26,738 nucleotides of DNA, from assembly GCA_910587085.1 (NCBI GenBank), contig CAJUMC010000009.1:56526-83263 (forward strand). Reading direction: 5' to 3'. This DNA is from an uncultured Lachnospiraceae bacterium. GTDB taxonomy: Bacteria; Bacillota; Clostridia; Lachnospirales; Lachnospiraceae. The notes beneath the pieces were generated by a model, which had not been told where the DNA came from, ran no database searches, and saw only the letters and a list, made by a program, of their open reading frames with translations. The position numbers and the translations under genes are program-made. Positions 15,337 through 24,375 of this stretch are shown here, piece after piece. Within the stretch, counting starts at the first letter, position 1, and the number at the start of each line of letters is the position of its first letter.

Positions 15337-15708
15337 CTATTTTTCCTTCTGCTTCATGGCCCGGTCATACTCCTTAAGCACCTGCCTTGTATTCCGCACA
15401 ACCTCCTCGATCAGCGTCATCTGAGCCGGAGTACAGTCTGCCAGCACGCAGTCGATTTCGCGCAGAATCAGACAGCGCGTTTTCTCCCTGCAGTCCGCCT
15501 CCTGCAGCAGCAGGACGTCCGGCGTTGTCTTCAGCGCATTTGTGAGATCCACCAGTACCTGCAGGCTGAACCTCGTTTTTCCGTTTTCAATATTGCTCAT
15601 GTGCGGAACCGACACATCGATCAGCTCCGCAAGCTTTTCCTGCGACATTCCCAGTTCTTTCCGGCGATGCTTTATTCTGCTGCCAACCTCCGCATAATCT
15701 ATCTCCAT
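15337..15708 (-). CDS. Small XRE-family transcriptional regulator
   Basis: The 123-residue protein starts at 15708 after GGAGGGATTTC. Residues 7-64 form an XRE helix-turn-helix (RIKHRRKELGMSQEKLAELI, SVPHMSNIENGKTRFSLQ). The remainder is a helical tail (about 75-120) that may dimerise. It is the simple type of regulator often seen in Clostridia; targets are unknown. It lies between the GH39 xylosidase gene and the XRE-MotA-FliG gene on the same strand, with a 126-bp gap to the latter that contains that gene's own promoter. Whether it controls either neighbour cannot be told from the sequence. Confidence 0.9.
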   Translation of the reverse strand: MEIDYAEVGSRIKHRRKELGMSQEKLAELIDVSVPHMSNIENGKTRFSLQVLVDLTNALKTTPDVLLLQEADCREKTRCLILREIDCVLADCTPAQMTLIEEVVRNTRQVLKEYDRAMKQKEK

Positions 15709-15840
15709 GAAATCCCTCCGAATTACCTGATTTCATAATTGTACTGGATTAAGATATGCATTTTAATAAGCCGCAGCAAAACAAGCAAACCGGAAACTTA
15801 AACCCTGTGCTAAGTTATTTTCTGCTTAACTGATTTTGCG

Positions 15841-17367
15841 TTATTCCGCCCCGCCGCCGGAGTACTGCATCACTCGGTCGTACGCATACCCGCGATCCGG
15901 CTGGAGTTTTGACGGGTTCAGCTCAAAATAGACCACGCCGTGCTCCTTCACCCTCAGACCAAGCTCCGCGGTTTTGTCCTCCGCGCATACACGGGCGCTC
16001 GATACGGAAGGTCTGGCGCTTTCCTGCAGAAGCTTTTTCTGCGCCGCCGTCAGGCTGGATGGTTCCCCCATATCATGCCAGAGCTTCAGCGGGTTGCAGG
16101 TTTCCTCATCCACCGTTTTTACAAGCAGAAAATACTCTTCCTGTCCGGCGGCAAGCGACAGTGCAAACTCCAGCTCTCTTCCGGTCCGCGTCCTGCTTTG
16201 GTTCCACGCAACGCCGCAGTAGCTTCCGTCCTCCTTCTTAAGAACGACCAGCTCGTCGGAGCGGTGTACGCATGTGCCCGAAAGATCCCGGAAAAATTTA
16301 AAGGTCCAGAAGGTCGGCTTCGGAATATTCCCGTTTGCCACCAGTCCGAAGCCCCCGTGGAACGGAGTGAACGGTACGCCCTTCTCCTCAAAAATATCCC
16401 CGAAGGTCCAGTAGGAATAGGATTCGTTCACATCGCCGAGGCGCGAAAGCTGCTGCGCAATATACGCCGCATTCTGATTGGTGTCGTGCAGCGGGCAGTT
16501 CGGGATATAGGAGGTATTGAATTCCGTAATATGGATCGGCAGTCCCCGGTACTCCTCAAAGCTGTCGATAATATCCCGGGTGCTCTGCAGATTGGCAAAG
16601 CCGGCCTGCGGGTCGCTGAGCTCCGCGTAGCCGTAATGCCCCGCGTTCTCCGGAAAATCCGTGGTATAATGATGCCTTGTCACAAAATCAACCGGAAGCT
16701 TTCTGTCCCGGCAGAATTCCATAAAGGAACGTATCCAGAACTCGTCCCGCACACCGCAGATCGCCGGCCCGCCCACGCGGAACCTGGAATCCAGCTTCTT
16801 GACGGCGCGGAAGGTTTCCTCAAAGAGCCGGAAATATTCCTGCATGTCAGCATCCTTCCAGAAGCCCGGCAGATTCGGCTCGTTCCACACCTCCACCGGC
16901 CAGCCGGTCACTTCGTCCGCCCCGTACCGCTCCATCAGGTGCGAAAGCGTCGCCGTGACAAGCCCGCACCACTCGCCGTAATCCGCCGGCGGCGTCGTAT
17001 TTCCTTTCCAGTAAAAAATCGTCTGTTCCCCGGACGCCATTGCCGCCGGCATAAAGCCGAGCTCAAGAAACGGGCGGAGGCCGCAGCTGCGGTAATTGTC
17101 CATCACCAGATCAAGATATGTAAAATTGTATTCGATCCGTCTTGCACCGTCCTCCTCATAGACCTGGAAAATCGCCATGTCATCCGTAAACAGGCCGTGT
17201 CCCCGGATATACTGAAAACCGATCTCCTCCTGCACCAGAGCCAGCTGATTCATATATTCCTTCTGCAGCGCAAGCCCCATTCTTCCCGTACCGATGCAGT
17301 AATTCACATGATTGCGGAACGAAGCGGAAGCATTCTCCCCGATTTCATAGTACCTTCTCTCTCTCAT
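15841..17367 (-). CDS. xynB: Glycoside hydrolase family 39, probable beta-xylosidase
   Basis: The protein has 508 residues, the usual length for GH39 beta-xylosidases, which release xylose from xylo-oligosaccharides by a retaining mechanism. The acid/base Glu is Glu163 in PVEVWNEPNLPGFW and the nucleophile is Glu282 in PIHITEFNTSY. GFQYIRGHGLF near residue 50 and SYWTFGDIFEE later fit the same TIM barrel, and the last ~130 residues form the small beta domain. There is no signal peptide, so it acts inside the cell on imported oligosaccharides. The start at 17367 follows GGGAGGAATTTTGA. Specificity could also be for other sugars in this family (alpha-iduronidase is unlikely at this length). No other xylan gene is adjacent. 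Confidence 0.92.
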   Translation of the reverse strand: MRERRYYEIGENASASFRNHVNYCIGTGRMGLALQKEYMNQLALVQEEIGFQYIRGHGLFTDDMAIFQVYEEDGARRIEYNFTYLDLVMDNYRSCGLRPFLELGFMPAAMASGEQTIFYWKGNTTPPADYGEWCGLVTATLSHLMERYGADEVTGWPVEVWNEPNLPGFWKDADMQEYFRLFEETFRAVKKLDSRFRVGGPAICGVRDEFWIRSFMEFCRDRKLPVDFVTRHHYTTDFPENAGHYGYAELSDPQAGFANLQSTRDIIDSFEEYRGLPIHITEFNTSYIPNCPLHDTNQNAAYIAQQLSRLGDVNESYSYWTFGDIFEEKGVPFTPFHGGFGLVANGNIPKPTFWTFKFFRDLSGTCVHRSDELVVLKKEDGSYCGVAWNQSRTRTGRELEFALSLAAGQEEYFLLVKTVDEETCNPLKLWHDMGEPSSLTAAQKKLLQESARPSVSSARVCAEDKTAELGLRVKEHGVVYFELNPSKLQPDRGYAYDRVMQYSGGGAE

Positions 17368-17504
17368 TCAAAATTCCTCCCTGTCTCCCGGAATCGGCAC
17401 TGCAGCCTCCTGCGAAGCCGGCCTTCCGGACTAAATTGATTTTTCGGCATCATTTATCCATAACCAAGCCGCGCATCGGGCTGACGGATTCTGCCGCCTG
17501 CTCC

Positions 17505-18278
17505 TTATGCGCCGCGGAACAGCTTCACCAGCAGGATCGCTGCTCCGAGAACAACAAGGACGCCCCCGACCGCCCGGTTCAGGGTTGCAGCGCCGGCCTT
17601 ATTTGCAAATCTCGCGGCGATCCTTGCCCAGAGCAGCGTCGATGCCACGCAGAAAAGAAGACACCGCGCATCCGGCATGCCGCCGATGGCAAAATGGCTT
17701 GCCGCCCCTGTCAGCGCCGTGAACGTCATAATGAAAACGCTGGTTCCCACCGCAGTTTTCAGCTCGTATCCCAAAAGGCCGGTCAGCAGCAGAAGCATCA
17801 TCATCCCGCCGCCCGCGCCGATAAAGCCGCAGATAAATCCGACGACAATCCCGCCGGCCGCCGATCGAATCAGCCTGCTCCGCATATCGCCCCCGCTCAT
17901 GGCCTCCTTTGTGGTCATCACCGGCCTGACGATGAATTTTATGCCGAGCAGCAGGGTCATAAACACAGAAAAGCTCCCCATGGCTGTATTCGGAACGAGG
18001 CTTGCCGTCCAGCTCCCGACCAGGGTGAAGGCCAGCACCGCCGCCATCATAACGAGTCCGTTGCGGATATCCAGATTTCTGTTTTTCCCGTAGGTGTACG
18101 CACTCACCGCGCTGGCCAGAACATCGCTGGCAAGCGCAATGCCGACCGCATCGTAGGCCGGAAGCTCCAGAAAGGTAATCAGCATGGGACTGATCACGGC
18201 GGCAGCGCTCATCCCGGCAAAGCCGGTGCCCAGGCCCGCTCCCAGCCCCGCGATAAAGCAGATAATAAACTGAAACAT
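17505..18278 (-). CDS. TSUP family (TauE/SafE) membrane permease
   Basis: The 257-residue protein starts at 18278 (MFQFIICFIAGLGAG), with GGAGG about 11 bases upstream; the longer open frame adds basic residues that overlap ddh and do not fit the family. It has about eight hydrophobic segments in two halves. Each half begins with the family signature: GTGFAGMSAAAVISP in the first and GFICGFIGAGGGMMM in the second. TSUP proteins export or take up small sulfur or carbon anions such as sulfite, sulfoacetate or taurine-derived ions; the substrate here is unknown. It starts 106 bp after the ddh stop on the same strand and may be cotranscribed. Confidence 0.9.
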   Translation of the reverse strand: MFQFIICFIAGLGAGLGTGFAGMSAAAVISPMLITFLELPAYDAVGIALASDVLASAVSAYTYGKNRNLDIRNGLVMMAAVLAFTLVGSWTASLVPNTAMGSFSVFMTLLLGIKFIVRPVMTTKEAMSGGDMRSRLIRSAAGGIVVGFICGFIGAGGGMMMLLLLTGLLGYELKTAVGTSVFIMTFTALTGAASHFAIGGMPDARCLLFCVASTLLWARIAARFANKAGAATLNRAVGGVLVVLGAAILLVKLFRGA

Positions 18279-18384
18279 TTGTTTCTTTTCCTCCGTTTCT
18301 TCCCGGCATAACCCCCCGGAATTCCGGTTCTGAATATCTGCGGCAGAAGTCCCGCGCCGTATCCGCGTACCCGCAGGACGCCGC

Positions 18385-19371
18385 TTACAGCAGTTCTGCC
18401 CGCAGCTCCTCCGCACTCTTTGCGCTCAGGTACGCCGGCGCGACATCGAACAGCGTCCGGCAGCCGGCCTGCCCCTCCGCCGCCAGCCGGTATACGGCAC
18501 GCGCACAGGCGACGAGCACGCTCGAGGTGAATTCCGGATTCGAATCCAGCTTCAGCCGGTATTCAATCACATGCCGGTTCTCCTTCTCCCAACCCGTCAC
18601 ACCGCTGCGGATAACAAAGCCGCCGTGCGGTATGCCGCCGTGATTCTTCCTAAGCTCCTCCTCGCTGATAAAATGCACCGTTGTCTCATAGTCGGCAAAA
18701 TAATTCGGCATGGTTTTGATCTCTTTTTCAACCCTCGCCGCATCCGCTCCCTCCTCAAGTACGACAAAGCATTCCCTCGTATGCTTCTCTCCTGCGGCAA
18801 GCTCCGGCGTTTCCCCCGCGCGCACTGTCTCCAGCGCAGTCTCGACAGGGATCGTATACTGCCTCGCGTCCTTCACTCCCGCAATGCGGCGGACGGCGTC
18901 GGAATGCCCCTGGCTGACCCCCCTCCCCCAGAAGGTATAATCCTTTCCCTCCGGCAGGATCGCGCCGGCATAGAGGCGGTTCAGCGAAAACATCCCCGGG
19001 TCCCATCCTGCGCTGATCAGCGCGGTATGGCCGCTCTTTCTGGCAGCCGCGTCCACACGGGCAAAATGCTCCGGGATGCGCGCATGCGTGTCAAAGCTGT
19101 CAACCACATGAAAAAGTTCTGCATATTCTGCCGTCTGCGCCGGCAGATCGGTCGCGCTGCCGCCGCAGAGGATCAGCACGTCGATTTTATCCCGCCAGGC
19201 GGCGGCCTCCGCCGCACTGCACACGGCGGCTCCTTTCGTCAGAACAGATACTGTCTCCGGTGCTCTGCGGGTAAATACCGCCGCAAGCTCCATATCGTCA
19301 TTCTGACGCACGGCACATTCCACTCCTCTGCCCAGATTTCCGTATCCCGCAATTCCGATTCTTATTTTCAT
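18385..19371 (-). CDS. ddh: meso-Diaminopimelate D-dehydrogenase
   Basis: The 328-residue NADPH enzyme converts tetrahydrodipicolinate to meso-diaminopimelate in one step, feeding lysine and peptidoglycan synthesis and bypassing the acetylase or succinylase branch. The N-terminal GIAGYGNLGRG (6-16) is the nucleotide-binding loop. Substrate-site motifs are present: VVDSFDTH (89-96), SAGWDPGMFS (120-129), WGRGVSQGHSDA (148-159), HGGFVIRSG and LDSNPEFT near the C-terminus. Length fits the family. The start at 19371 follows GGAGGCTGACT. No other lysine-pathway gene is in the window; it precedes the TSUP permease. The leader is long (about 120 bases) but does not match a lysine riboswitch. Confidence 0.95.
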   Translation of the reverse strand: MKIRIGIAGYGNLGRGVECAVRQNDDMELAAVFTRRAPETVSVLTKGAAVCSAAEAAAWRDKIDVLILCGGSATDLPAQTAEYAELFHVVDSFDTHARIPEHFARVDAAARKSGHTALISAGWDPGMFSLNRLYAGAILPEGKDYTFWGRGVSQGHSDAVRRIAGVKDARQYTIPVETALETVRAGETPELAAGEKHTRECFVVLEEGADAARVEKEIKTMPNYFADYETTVHFISEEELRKNHGGIPHGGFVIRSGVTGWEKENRHVIEYRLKLDSNPEFTSSVLVACARAVYRLAAEGQAGCRTLFDVAPAYLSAKSAEELRAELL

Positions 19372-19500
19372 AGTCAGCCTCCATGCTGCGACTTATATTC
19401 CGGAGCAGCTCAGGCTTTGGCGCAGCACAAAACCTGCGGGCTGAAAATGTGTATTCCGGCCTCCCTCTCCTGCTGCCGCAAAGGCGGCGCTTATTCCCAT

Positions 19501-19529
19501 ACTCTACCACAATCTTTTTCAAGGTTCAA
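19501..19529 (-). promoter_or_regulatory. Possible sigma-A promoter for ddh
   Basis: On the minus strand TTGAAC (19529-19524) and TAGAGT (19506-19501) are 17 bases apart. A shifted alternative uses TTGAAA with TATGGG at a shorter spacing. The call is tentative because the -10 box is weak. Confidence 0.4.
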
Positions 19530-19588
19530 CGGGTTTGCGCGAAATGAAAGAGATTATGCCGGTTTTTTTTAAAAATTTTTATTTCCCC

Positions 19589-19616
19589 TGTAGCTTTTCC
19601 CAAAAAATCCGTAGTA
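19589..19616 (+). promoter_or_regulatory. Probable ECF-type autoregulated promoter
   Basis: TGTAGC followed by TTTT (19589-19598) and CGTAGTA (19610-19616) resemble the TGTAAC-type -35 and CGTC-type -10 of ECF sigma promoters, with a 15-base gap between the core boxes. A TTTCCCC/GGGGAAA inverted repeat (19582-19588 and 19621-19627) brackets both boxes. The position, about 30 bases before an ECF sigma gene, suggests self-activation. Confidence 0.5.
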
Positions 19617-19644
19617 TATAGGGGAAAGGAGGAAATCGGAACCT

Positions 19645-20202
19645 ATGGAGGATGAAGCAATTATCGACCTGTTTTTTTCCCGCTCGGAGCGCGCTATCGC
19701 GGAGCTTGGCGCCAAATACGGAAAACTGCTCTACCAGCTTTCCCTCCGCATTCTGGACAGCCCGTCCGACGCGGAGGAATGCGTCAACGACACATATCTC
19801 GGCGCGTGGAACGCAATTCCGCCGGCAAGACCTGAGCTGCTGCCCGCCTATCTGTGCAGAATTGTCCGCAACATTTCCCTCACCCGCTGCCAGGCAAGGA
19901 AAGCAGCCAAACGAAGCGGCATGCAGGAGCTTGCCATAGAAGAGCTGGAGGCAGCCATCGCCTCCCCCGGTTCCGTGGAGGATACCGTGGAAGCCCGGGA
20001 GCTGGCGCGCATGCTCGAGCGCTTTCTGGATACGCTGAGCGGGCAGAACCGTGTAATCTTCCTGCGGCGCTACTGGTTTTATGACAGCTGCGCGGAGATC
20101 GCTGTTCTGACGGGGCTGAGCGAAAAAAACATTACGGTCCGCCTCACCCGCATCCGCGCCCGGCTGAAAAAATATCTGAAAGAAAGAGAGGTATACCTTT
20201 GA
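19645..20202 (+). CDS. ECF-type RNA polymerase sigma factor
   Basis: The 185-residue protein has the two ECF regions: sigma-2 with LRILDSPSDAEECVNDTYLGAWNAI (residues 35-58, listed here in part) and sigma-4 at about 125-180 with FLRRYWFYDSCAEIAVLTGL and the recognition helix NITVRLTRIRARLKKYL. It directs RNA polymerase to stress-type promoters, likely including its own. The start at 19645 has AAGGAGG 12 bases upstream, a long spacing. Its TGA overlaps the TTG start of the next gene by four bases, so the two are translationally coupled. Sigma factors of this pattern with a membrane partner are common in gut Clostridia; the signal is not known. Confidence 0.93.
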   Translation: MEDEAIIDLFFSRSERAIAELGAKYGKLLYQLSLRILDSPSDAEECVNDTYLGAWNAIPPARPELLPAYLCRIVRNISLTRCQARKAAKRSGMQELAIEELEAAIASPGSVEDTVEARELARMLERFLDTLSGQNRVIFLRRYWFYDSCAEIAVLTGLSEKNITVRLTRIRARLKKYLKEREVYL

Positions 20203-21158
20203 ACACGGAAAAATGGAACGAAGCAATGAACCTGATCAGCGAACGCTACATCGGCGAGGCCATCCGCCCTGTGCGCAGAGGCGGCCGGAAGCAATGGATT
20301 CCCGCGCTTCTATCCGCAGCTGCCTGTCTGGGCCTAGTCACGGCCGCCTGTATCCTGTCCCGTCCAAAACTCCTGGAACCGGAGCGCAGCTGGCCGGTAA
20401 AATATGTAAAACGGGAAGCAGCAGGACAGGAGATACTGGAAATACCGCGCTGGGATGCTATGGAAATTTATAACCAATACAACAGGATTGACTGGAACAG
20501 CCTGAGCTACAGCGCCCGCTCCGGAAGGGTCGGGGAGGCACAGCTCGGAAAAAAGCTCGGCGATACCACGGCGCACGGCCGGGACGAATATGCTGCGGCA
20601 GCGGGTGAGAACGCCGACCGAAGCCTTGCCGCTTCGGTTTATGAGATTAAGGGGATTTCCGCGGACTGCGCGGTTGCCGTCCGCTACGACGGCCGCGAAG
20701 CATACTATGCCGCCGTCAATTCCTTTTACCGGCCGGATACGCTCGGCCAGTTTATGCGGGATCTGAATCTGGACGGCACGCTGCAGTTCAATTACATCCT
20801 GTACAGCTTTCGGAAACCGTCCGGCGAATATGCGGATATCCGCTTTGACAGCCCGGACGACGCAAAAATCCGCGAGCTGCTTCTTTCCGCCGAAAACGCC
20901 GAAAACAAATATGATGAACTGAATTTTCAGCTGCCGGCGGAGATTCTCCAGATATCCGTCAGCATACCGCTGCTCGGCTACGAAAACATCAGCATCAGCG
21001 TCCATGAGGACGGCTGCCTTATGACCAACATCCTTGATACGGGAAAGCTGTTTTTCGTCGGGGAGGAAAATACACGCGCTTTTATTGACTATGTGCTGAA
21101 CGAATGCGACGGTTATGAGGCAGTATATACGGAGGAAGGTGAACCGCTCCCGGAATAA
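20199..21158 (+). CDS. Single-pass membrane partner of the ECF sigma factor, probable anti-sigma or sensor
   Basis: The 319-residue protein starts with TTG at 20199, overlapping the sigma-factor stop by four bases, with GAGG upstream. Residues 1-32 are cytoplasmic and basic, residues 33-53 form one membrane helix (IPALLSAAACLGLVTAACIL), and about 265 residues lie outside. The outer part includes VYEIKGISADCAVAVRYDG and an internal repeat-like beta region, as in uncharacterised proteins paired with this sigma type. The coupling makes an anti-sigma role likely by genomic context, but the short N-terminal segment shows no zinc-binding HxxxCxxC motif, so it is not a ZAS-type anti-sigma factor. 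The ligand of the outer domain is unknown. Confidence 0.85.
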   Translation: MNTEKWNEAMNLISERYIGEAIRPVRRGGRKQWIPALLSAAACLGLVTAACILSRPKLLEPERSWPVKYVKREAAGQEILEIPRWDAMEIYNQYNRIDWNSLSYSARSGRVGEAQLGKKLGDTTAHGRDEYAAAAGENADRSLAASVYEIKGISADCAVAVRYDGREAYYAAVNSFYRPDTLGQFMRDLNLDGTLQFNYILYSFRKPSGEYADIRFDSPDDAKIRELLLSAENAENKYDELNFQLPAEILQISVSIPLLGYENISISVHEDGCLMTNILDTGKLFFVGEENTRAFIDYVLNECDGYEAVYTEEGEPLPE

Positions 21159-21170
21159 AATCCGGTTTTT

Positions 21171-21225
21171 GGGACAGCAGCTGATTTTTTCATGCTGCAG
21201 AGCATGAAAAAATACAGCGTGTCCC
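21171..21225 (+). terminator. Long hairpin after the sigma-factor operon
   Basis: GGGACA (21171-21176) pairs with TGTCCC (21220-21225), enclosing a GCTG/CAGC pair and a perfect 13-bp stem (ATTTTTTCATGCT/AGCATGAAAAAAT) with a GCAG loop. The total is about 23 bp with one internal loop and one bulge. It starts 12 bases after the stop codon. No U-run follows, so it may act as an RNA stabiliser or weak terminator instead of a standard one. Confidence 0.55.
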
Positions 21226-21465
21226 TTGTTCATCATAATAGTGGCGCCTGCAAAATCCTAAGCTGGTTCTCCTCTCCGTTTCAACAAAGCAAACGCGCTC
21301 AGATACAGCTGGTTCATTTATTAATAAACCATGATCAAAAAGAGTCCGAGTCATTCCGTTTCTCTTATTTTATTTTTTCAGTTCCTTTTTCCGTTTTGAT
21401 TTTCGGGTTCGTTTCGGATGAGCCGCGGCTTTTCTTACTCCCTTCCGGCAAACCGCACTGTCTTT
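21226..21465. other. AT-richer intergenic stretch without a gene
   Basis: This stretch is clearly lower in GC than its surroundings. Short open frames exist on both strands but none has a ribosome site or a recognisable product. It separates the sigma-factor operon from the frameshifted gene and may be part of the same remnant. Confidence 0.4.
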
Positions 21466-21920
21466 TTATGTTCTCCGGTCATTTTCTGCATTATTGCCTT
21501 TGACTGCTTCGGCCGGCATACCGGATTCCCCGGCCGGATTCAGCCATGCAAGCGCTTTCATAAGTTCGTCGAGGACAGCGTCCGTATTTCCCCACCAGTC
21601 CCATTTCGATTGAGCCATTTTCTTTAAAACGGCCGGCTTGAACACTTTTGGACCCGGAAATTTTCTACATATTTTCTTGCAATGACTATCTCAATATATT
21701 TGCCGGAACCTCTCGGAAGACCGATTACAAGAATACTCTCATGCCCCATACCGCCGTAAACCAGATTCACAAATACCTTGGCATTTGGACGGAATTGCTT
21801 ATTTCCGCGTCTTAATTCCTTATTTTCTCCGTACAGATGCCCTCCGACAATATTTCCGACGAGGCACCATTGCCATTCCCGCTCCTGCAGCGCGCTTTCC
21901 TCTTCTTTTGCCGCTGTCAT
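21466..21920 (-). pseudogene. Frameshifted small conserved protein gene
   Basis: The first part opens at 21920 after GGAGGAAATTCACTT and encodes WQWCLVGNIVGGHLYGENKE, KQFRPNAKVFVNLVYGG, IGLPRGSGKYIEIV and ARKYVENFRVQK. This is the pattern of a small protein often seen in Lachnospiraceae, sometimes near immunity-type clusters. The frame then stops after about seven unrelated residues. In the next frame the expected continuation appears at once: KVFKPAVLKKMAQSKWDWWG and about 40 more residues to a TAA at 21466-21468. Losing one base in the AAAA run at 21646-21649 explains the shift. Repaired, the protein would be about 151 residues. It is either a recent mutation or a sequencing error. Function is unknown; no membrane segment or signal peptide is visible. 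Confidence 0.8.
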
Positions 21921-22008
21921 AAGTGAATTTCCTCCGCCTCCTGCAGTTCCTGTCCAATCACAGTTTCCTTATTTTCAGCCGGAAGGGGCAGGCAAAAATG
22001 CCTTCCCA

Positions 22009-24276
22009 CTACTGGTGAATCGCCCGTCTCGTTCTGTGCAGCAGGCCGCGCAGCTTCTTTTTCTGAAGAAACAGATCATAACTTTTCACAATCAGCACGG
22101 AACACTCCGCCGTATCCATCACACGGTCCGTGCGCAGCCCGGTCACCATCTCCTGAATGCCCCAGTCAAGCGAGGCCCCCATCACAACCAGATCATACTG
22201 CCCGGAAAACTCCACCACCTTTTCGACCAGCGCCCCCTCGCAGACCACGATTTCAACCGGCTGGTCAAACCGCTCCGTGGAGCTCTTCAGGTAATGTTCC
22301 GTTTCCGCCTTATCCTCGCCGTGGTCAATCACATGCAGAAGTGTGATCTTCGCATCGTAAGCCCTGGCAATGCGGTTGACTACCTTCGCCGTCAGCTGGG
22401 AATATTTTCCACCTCCATAAGGAAAGAGAATCCGCTTGAATTCCATCCCGGAATCCGGATACTCTGCCGGAATTCCGGCGCACTCCTTCCCCTGCACTCC
22501 CGCATTTCCGTGATAGATCCGAAGCAGTCCCACATCTGCCGGAGCCTCCTGAAGCATCCGGTATGTGATATTGCCGTGCATGTATTTTACCAGGCCTGCT
22601 CCATGCCAGCCCATCAGCACGAGCGGATTTTTCTCTTTATGCACCACACTCATAATCGCGTGAAACACATCCCGCGAATGGATCAGCACCGGCTTCATGC
22701 CCGGCTCACCTTCATATTTTTTCAGCAGAGCAATCACCGCCTCGTCGCCGCTCCGGTTCCGCTGCATCGCCTCGTAATCCGAAATTGTCAGCAGATTATC
22801 CGGAATCATATTGACCTTAACCGGAACCACGGTTGTGCTGCTTTCGGCCGCCGCAATCCTTCGTCCGAAATCAAGCAGCCCCTGCGCCGTGACCGGATTG
22901 GATACCGGTATAATAATCTCGTTTTTACGGTCTGTGCCCTTATCCTCGCGGATCTCCGGGATATCCACGGTTGCGATCCCCTTGGTCGCATATTTCAGCC
23001 TCGGCATAACGAGATAATAATACAGCACTCCGGCGGCGATCACGCCGAGCGCAATGGCAAGCGCAATAAAATCCGAAACAGCAAGCTGTACAATTAAAAA
23101 CAGGTTCACACCGATCCCAAGAAGCGGCGTGACCGGAAAAAGCGGCACCCGGAACTTCCGCTCAAGCTCCGGCTTCTTCTTTCGGAAAATAATCAGCGCC
23201 ACATTGACCAGGCTGTAGCCGGTCAGCGAAAAGATGCTGGTCACGGTAGAGATATGCTCCAGATCGCGGATGGAAACCGCAACCACAACGATCACGGAGG
23301 TCACAATAATCGAAACCACCGGCGTCTTCGTCCTGCGGTTCACGGTCTTGAAAATTCCCGGCAGGCGGTTGTCGCGCGCCATCGCGAACGAGGTGCGGGA
23401 GGATGCCATCACCGCCGTGTTGATCGAGGAGAGCGTTGCCAGAAGCCCTGCGAACGCAAAAAGATACCCTCCGAACCGACCGCCGATCTTCATTGCCGTG
23501 TCGATCATCGGCGTGTCCGTCACCCCCGGAACCAGCTCGTTCCAAGGCAGGATGCCGCTCCCGATAAAGAACACGGAGGTCTTAATGAAAATTACGGCGG
23601 CAATGGAAATCAGAATCGCCTTCGGGATTGTCTTTTCCGGCTCAATGACCTCCTCGCTTGCCGTCGTAATCAGCCCGTAGCCGATGTAGGTCATGTACAG
23701 AAAGCCCATCGCATTGAACACGCCGGACATCCCGAACGGCGTAAAAGGCTTCTGGTTCCCCATGTCGATGTGGAATACGCCCACGACCACATAGAGCAGC
23801 AGCAGTGCAACCAGCACGGTTGTTATAATATTCTGCAGATTGCCGGAGCTTTTCGTCCCGCGGATATTCGTAAAGGCGACGTAAACCACCAGCAGATATG
23901 CCGTTGCCATCTGAGGAATAAACGGGAATATATAATGGACAAAATTTCCGAAGCCGAGCGCAAACAGACCACAGGACATCGCGTAGCCGAGCCAGAAGCC
24001 CCATCCGCAGATAAAGCCGATTATATTATTTCCGGTGGCCTCCTTCACATAGACATAGCCTCCTCCGGCCTTCGGCACCACCGTAACCAGTTCGGCGAAC
24101 GATAACCCCGTAAAGACGGCGGCAATCCCCGCCAGGAAAATAGCGAGGGACGCGCCCGGGCCGGCAGCCGCGTAGCTGGTTCCCGCCAGAACAAAGATGG
24201 CGGAGCCGATCATCGTGCCGATGCTGATCATCAGCGCGGAGTACATGCCAAGTGTGCGGTCCAGTTTTTGCTTCAT
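22009..24276 (-). CDS. APC superfamily amino acid permease with two C-terminal Usp domains
   Basis: The protein has 755 residues from the ATG at 24276, seven bases after GAGG. Residues 14-430 form an amino acid-polyamine-organocation transporter with about twelve helices; SIGTMIGSAIFVLAG (18-32) is the usual substrate-binding first helix, and SFAELVTVVPKAGGGYVYVKE fits the family. Residues 451-590 and 613-732 each look like a universal stress protein (Usp) fold, for example KRILFPYGGG, ITLLHVID and DLVVMGASLDWGIQEM. The canonical ATP-binding Gly pattern (G-x2-G-x9-G-S/T) is not clear in either. APC-Usp fusions are known in bacteria and archaea; the soluble part may sense nucleotides and gate transport. 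The substrate is unknown. Promoter at 24376-24404. Confidence 0.92.
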   Translation of the reverse strand: MKQKLDRTLGMYSALMISIGTMIGSAIFVLAGTSYAAAGPGASLAIFLAGIAAVFTGLSFAELVTVVPKAGGGYVYVKEATGNNIIGFICGWGFWLGYAMSCGLFALGFGNFVHYIFPFIPQMATAYLLVVYVAFTNIRGTKSSGNLQNIITTVLVALLLLYVVVGVFHIDMGNQKPFTPFGMSGVFNAMGFLYMTYIGYGLITTASEEVIEPEKTIPKAILISIAAVIFIKTSVFFIGSGILPWNELVPGVTDTPMIDTAMKIGGRFGGYLFAFAGLLATLSSINTAVMASSRTSFAMARDNRLPGIFKTVNRRTKTPVVSIIVTSVIVVVAVSIRDLEHISTVTSIFSLTGYSLVNVALIIFRKKKPELERKFRVPLFPVTPLLGIGVNLFLIVQLAVSDFIALAIALGVIAAGVLYYYLVMPRLKYATKGIATVDIPEIREDKGTDRKNEIIIPVSNPVTAQGLLDFGRRIAAAESSTTVVPVKVNMIPDNLLTISDYEAMQRNRSGDEAVIALLKKYEGEPGMKPVLIHSRDVFHAIMSVVHKEKNPLVLMGWHGAGLVKYMHGNITYRMLQEAPADVGLLRIYHGNAGVQGKECAGIPAEYPDSGMEFKRILFPYGGGKYSQLTAKVVNRIARAYDAKITLLHVIDHGEDKAETEHYLKSSTERFDQPVEIVVCEGALVEKVVEFSGQYDLVVMGASLDWGIQEMVTGLRTDRVMDTAECSVLIVKSYDLFLQKKKLRGLLHRTRRAIHQ

Positions 24277-24375
24277 AAAATCCTCATTTCTGCAGAGCGT
24301 TTCCTTCCATATCTGCAAATACTGCGCGCGCCCCGCTTTGTCGCGCAGTCTGCCCGGAAAATGAATATGGTACTT

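Noticed and set aside
18316..18327. 12-bp palindrome CCGGAATTCCGG between ddh and the TSUP gene
   Set aside because: The TTCCGG word is very common throughout the window, so a chance palindrome is likely.
19372..19530. Lysine riboswitch in the ddh leader
   Set aside because: The leader has short stems but lacks the conserved five-way junction segments (for example the AGAGGUGC and loop E-type regions) as I know them.
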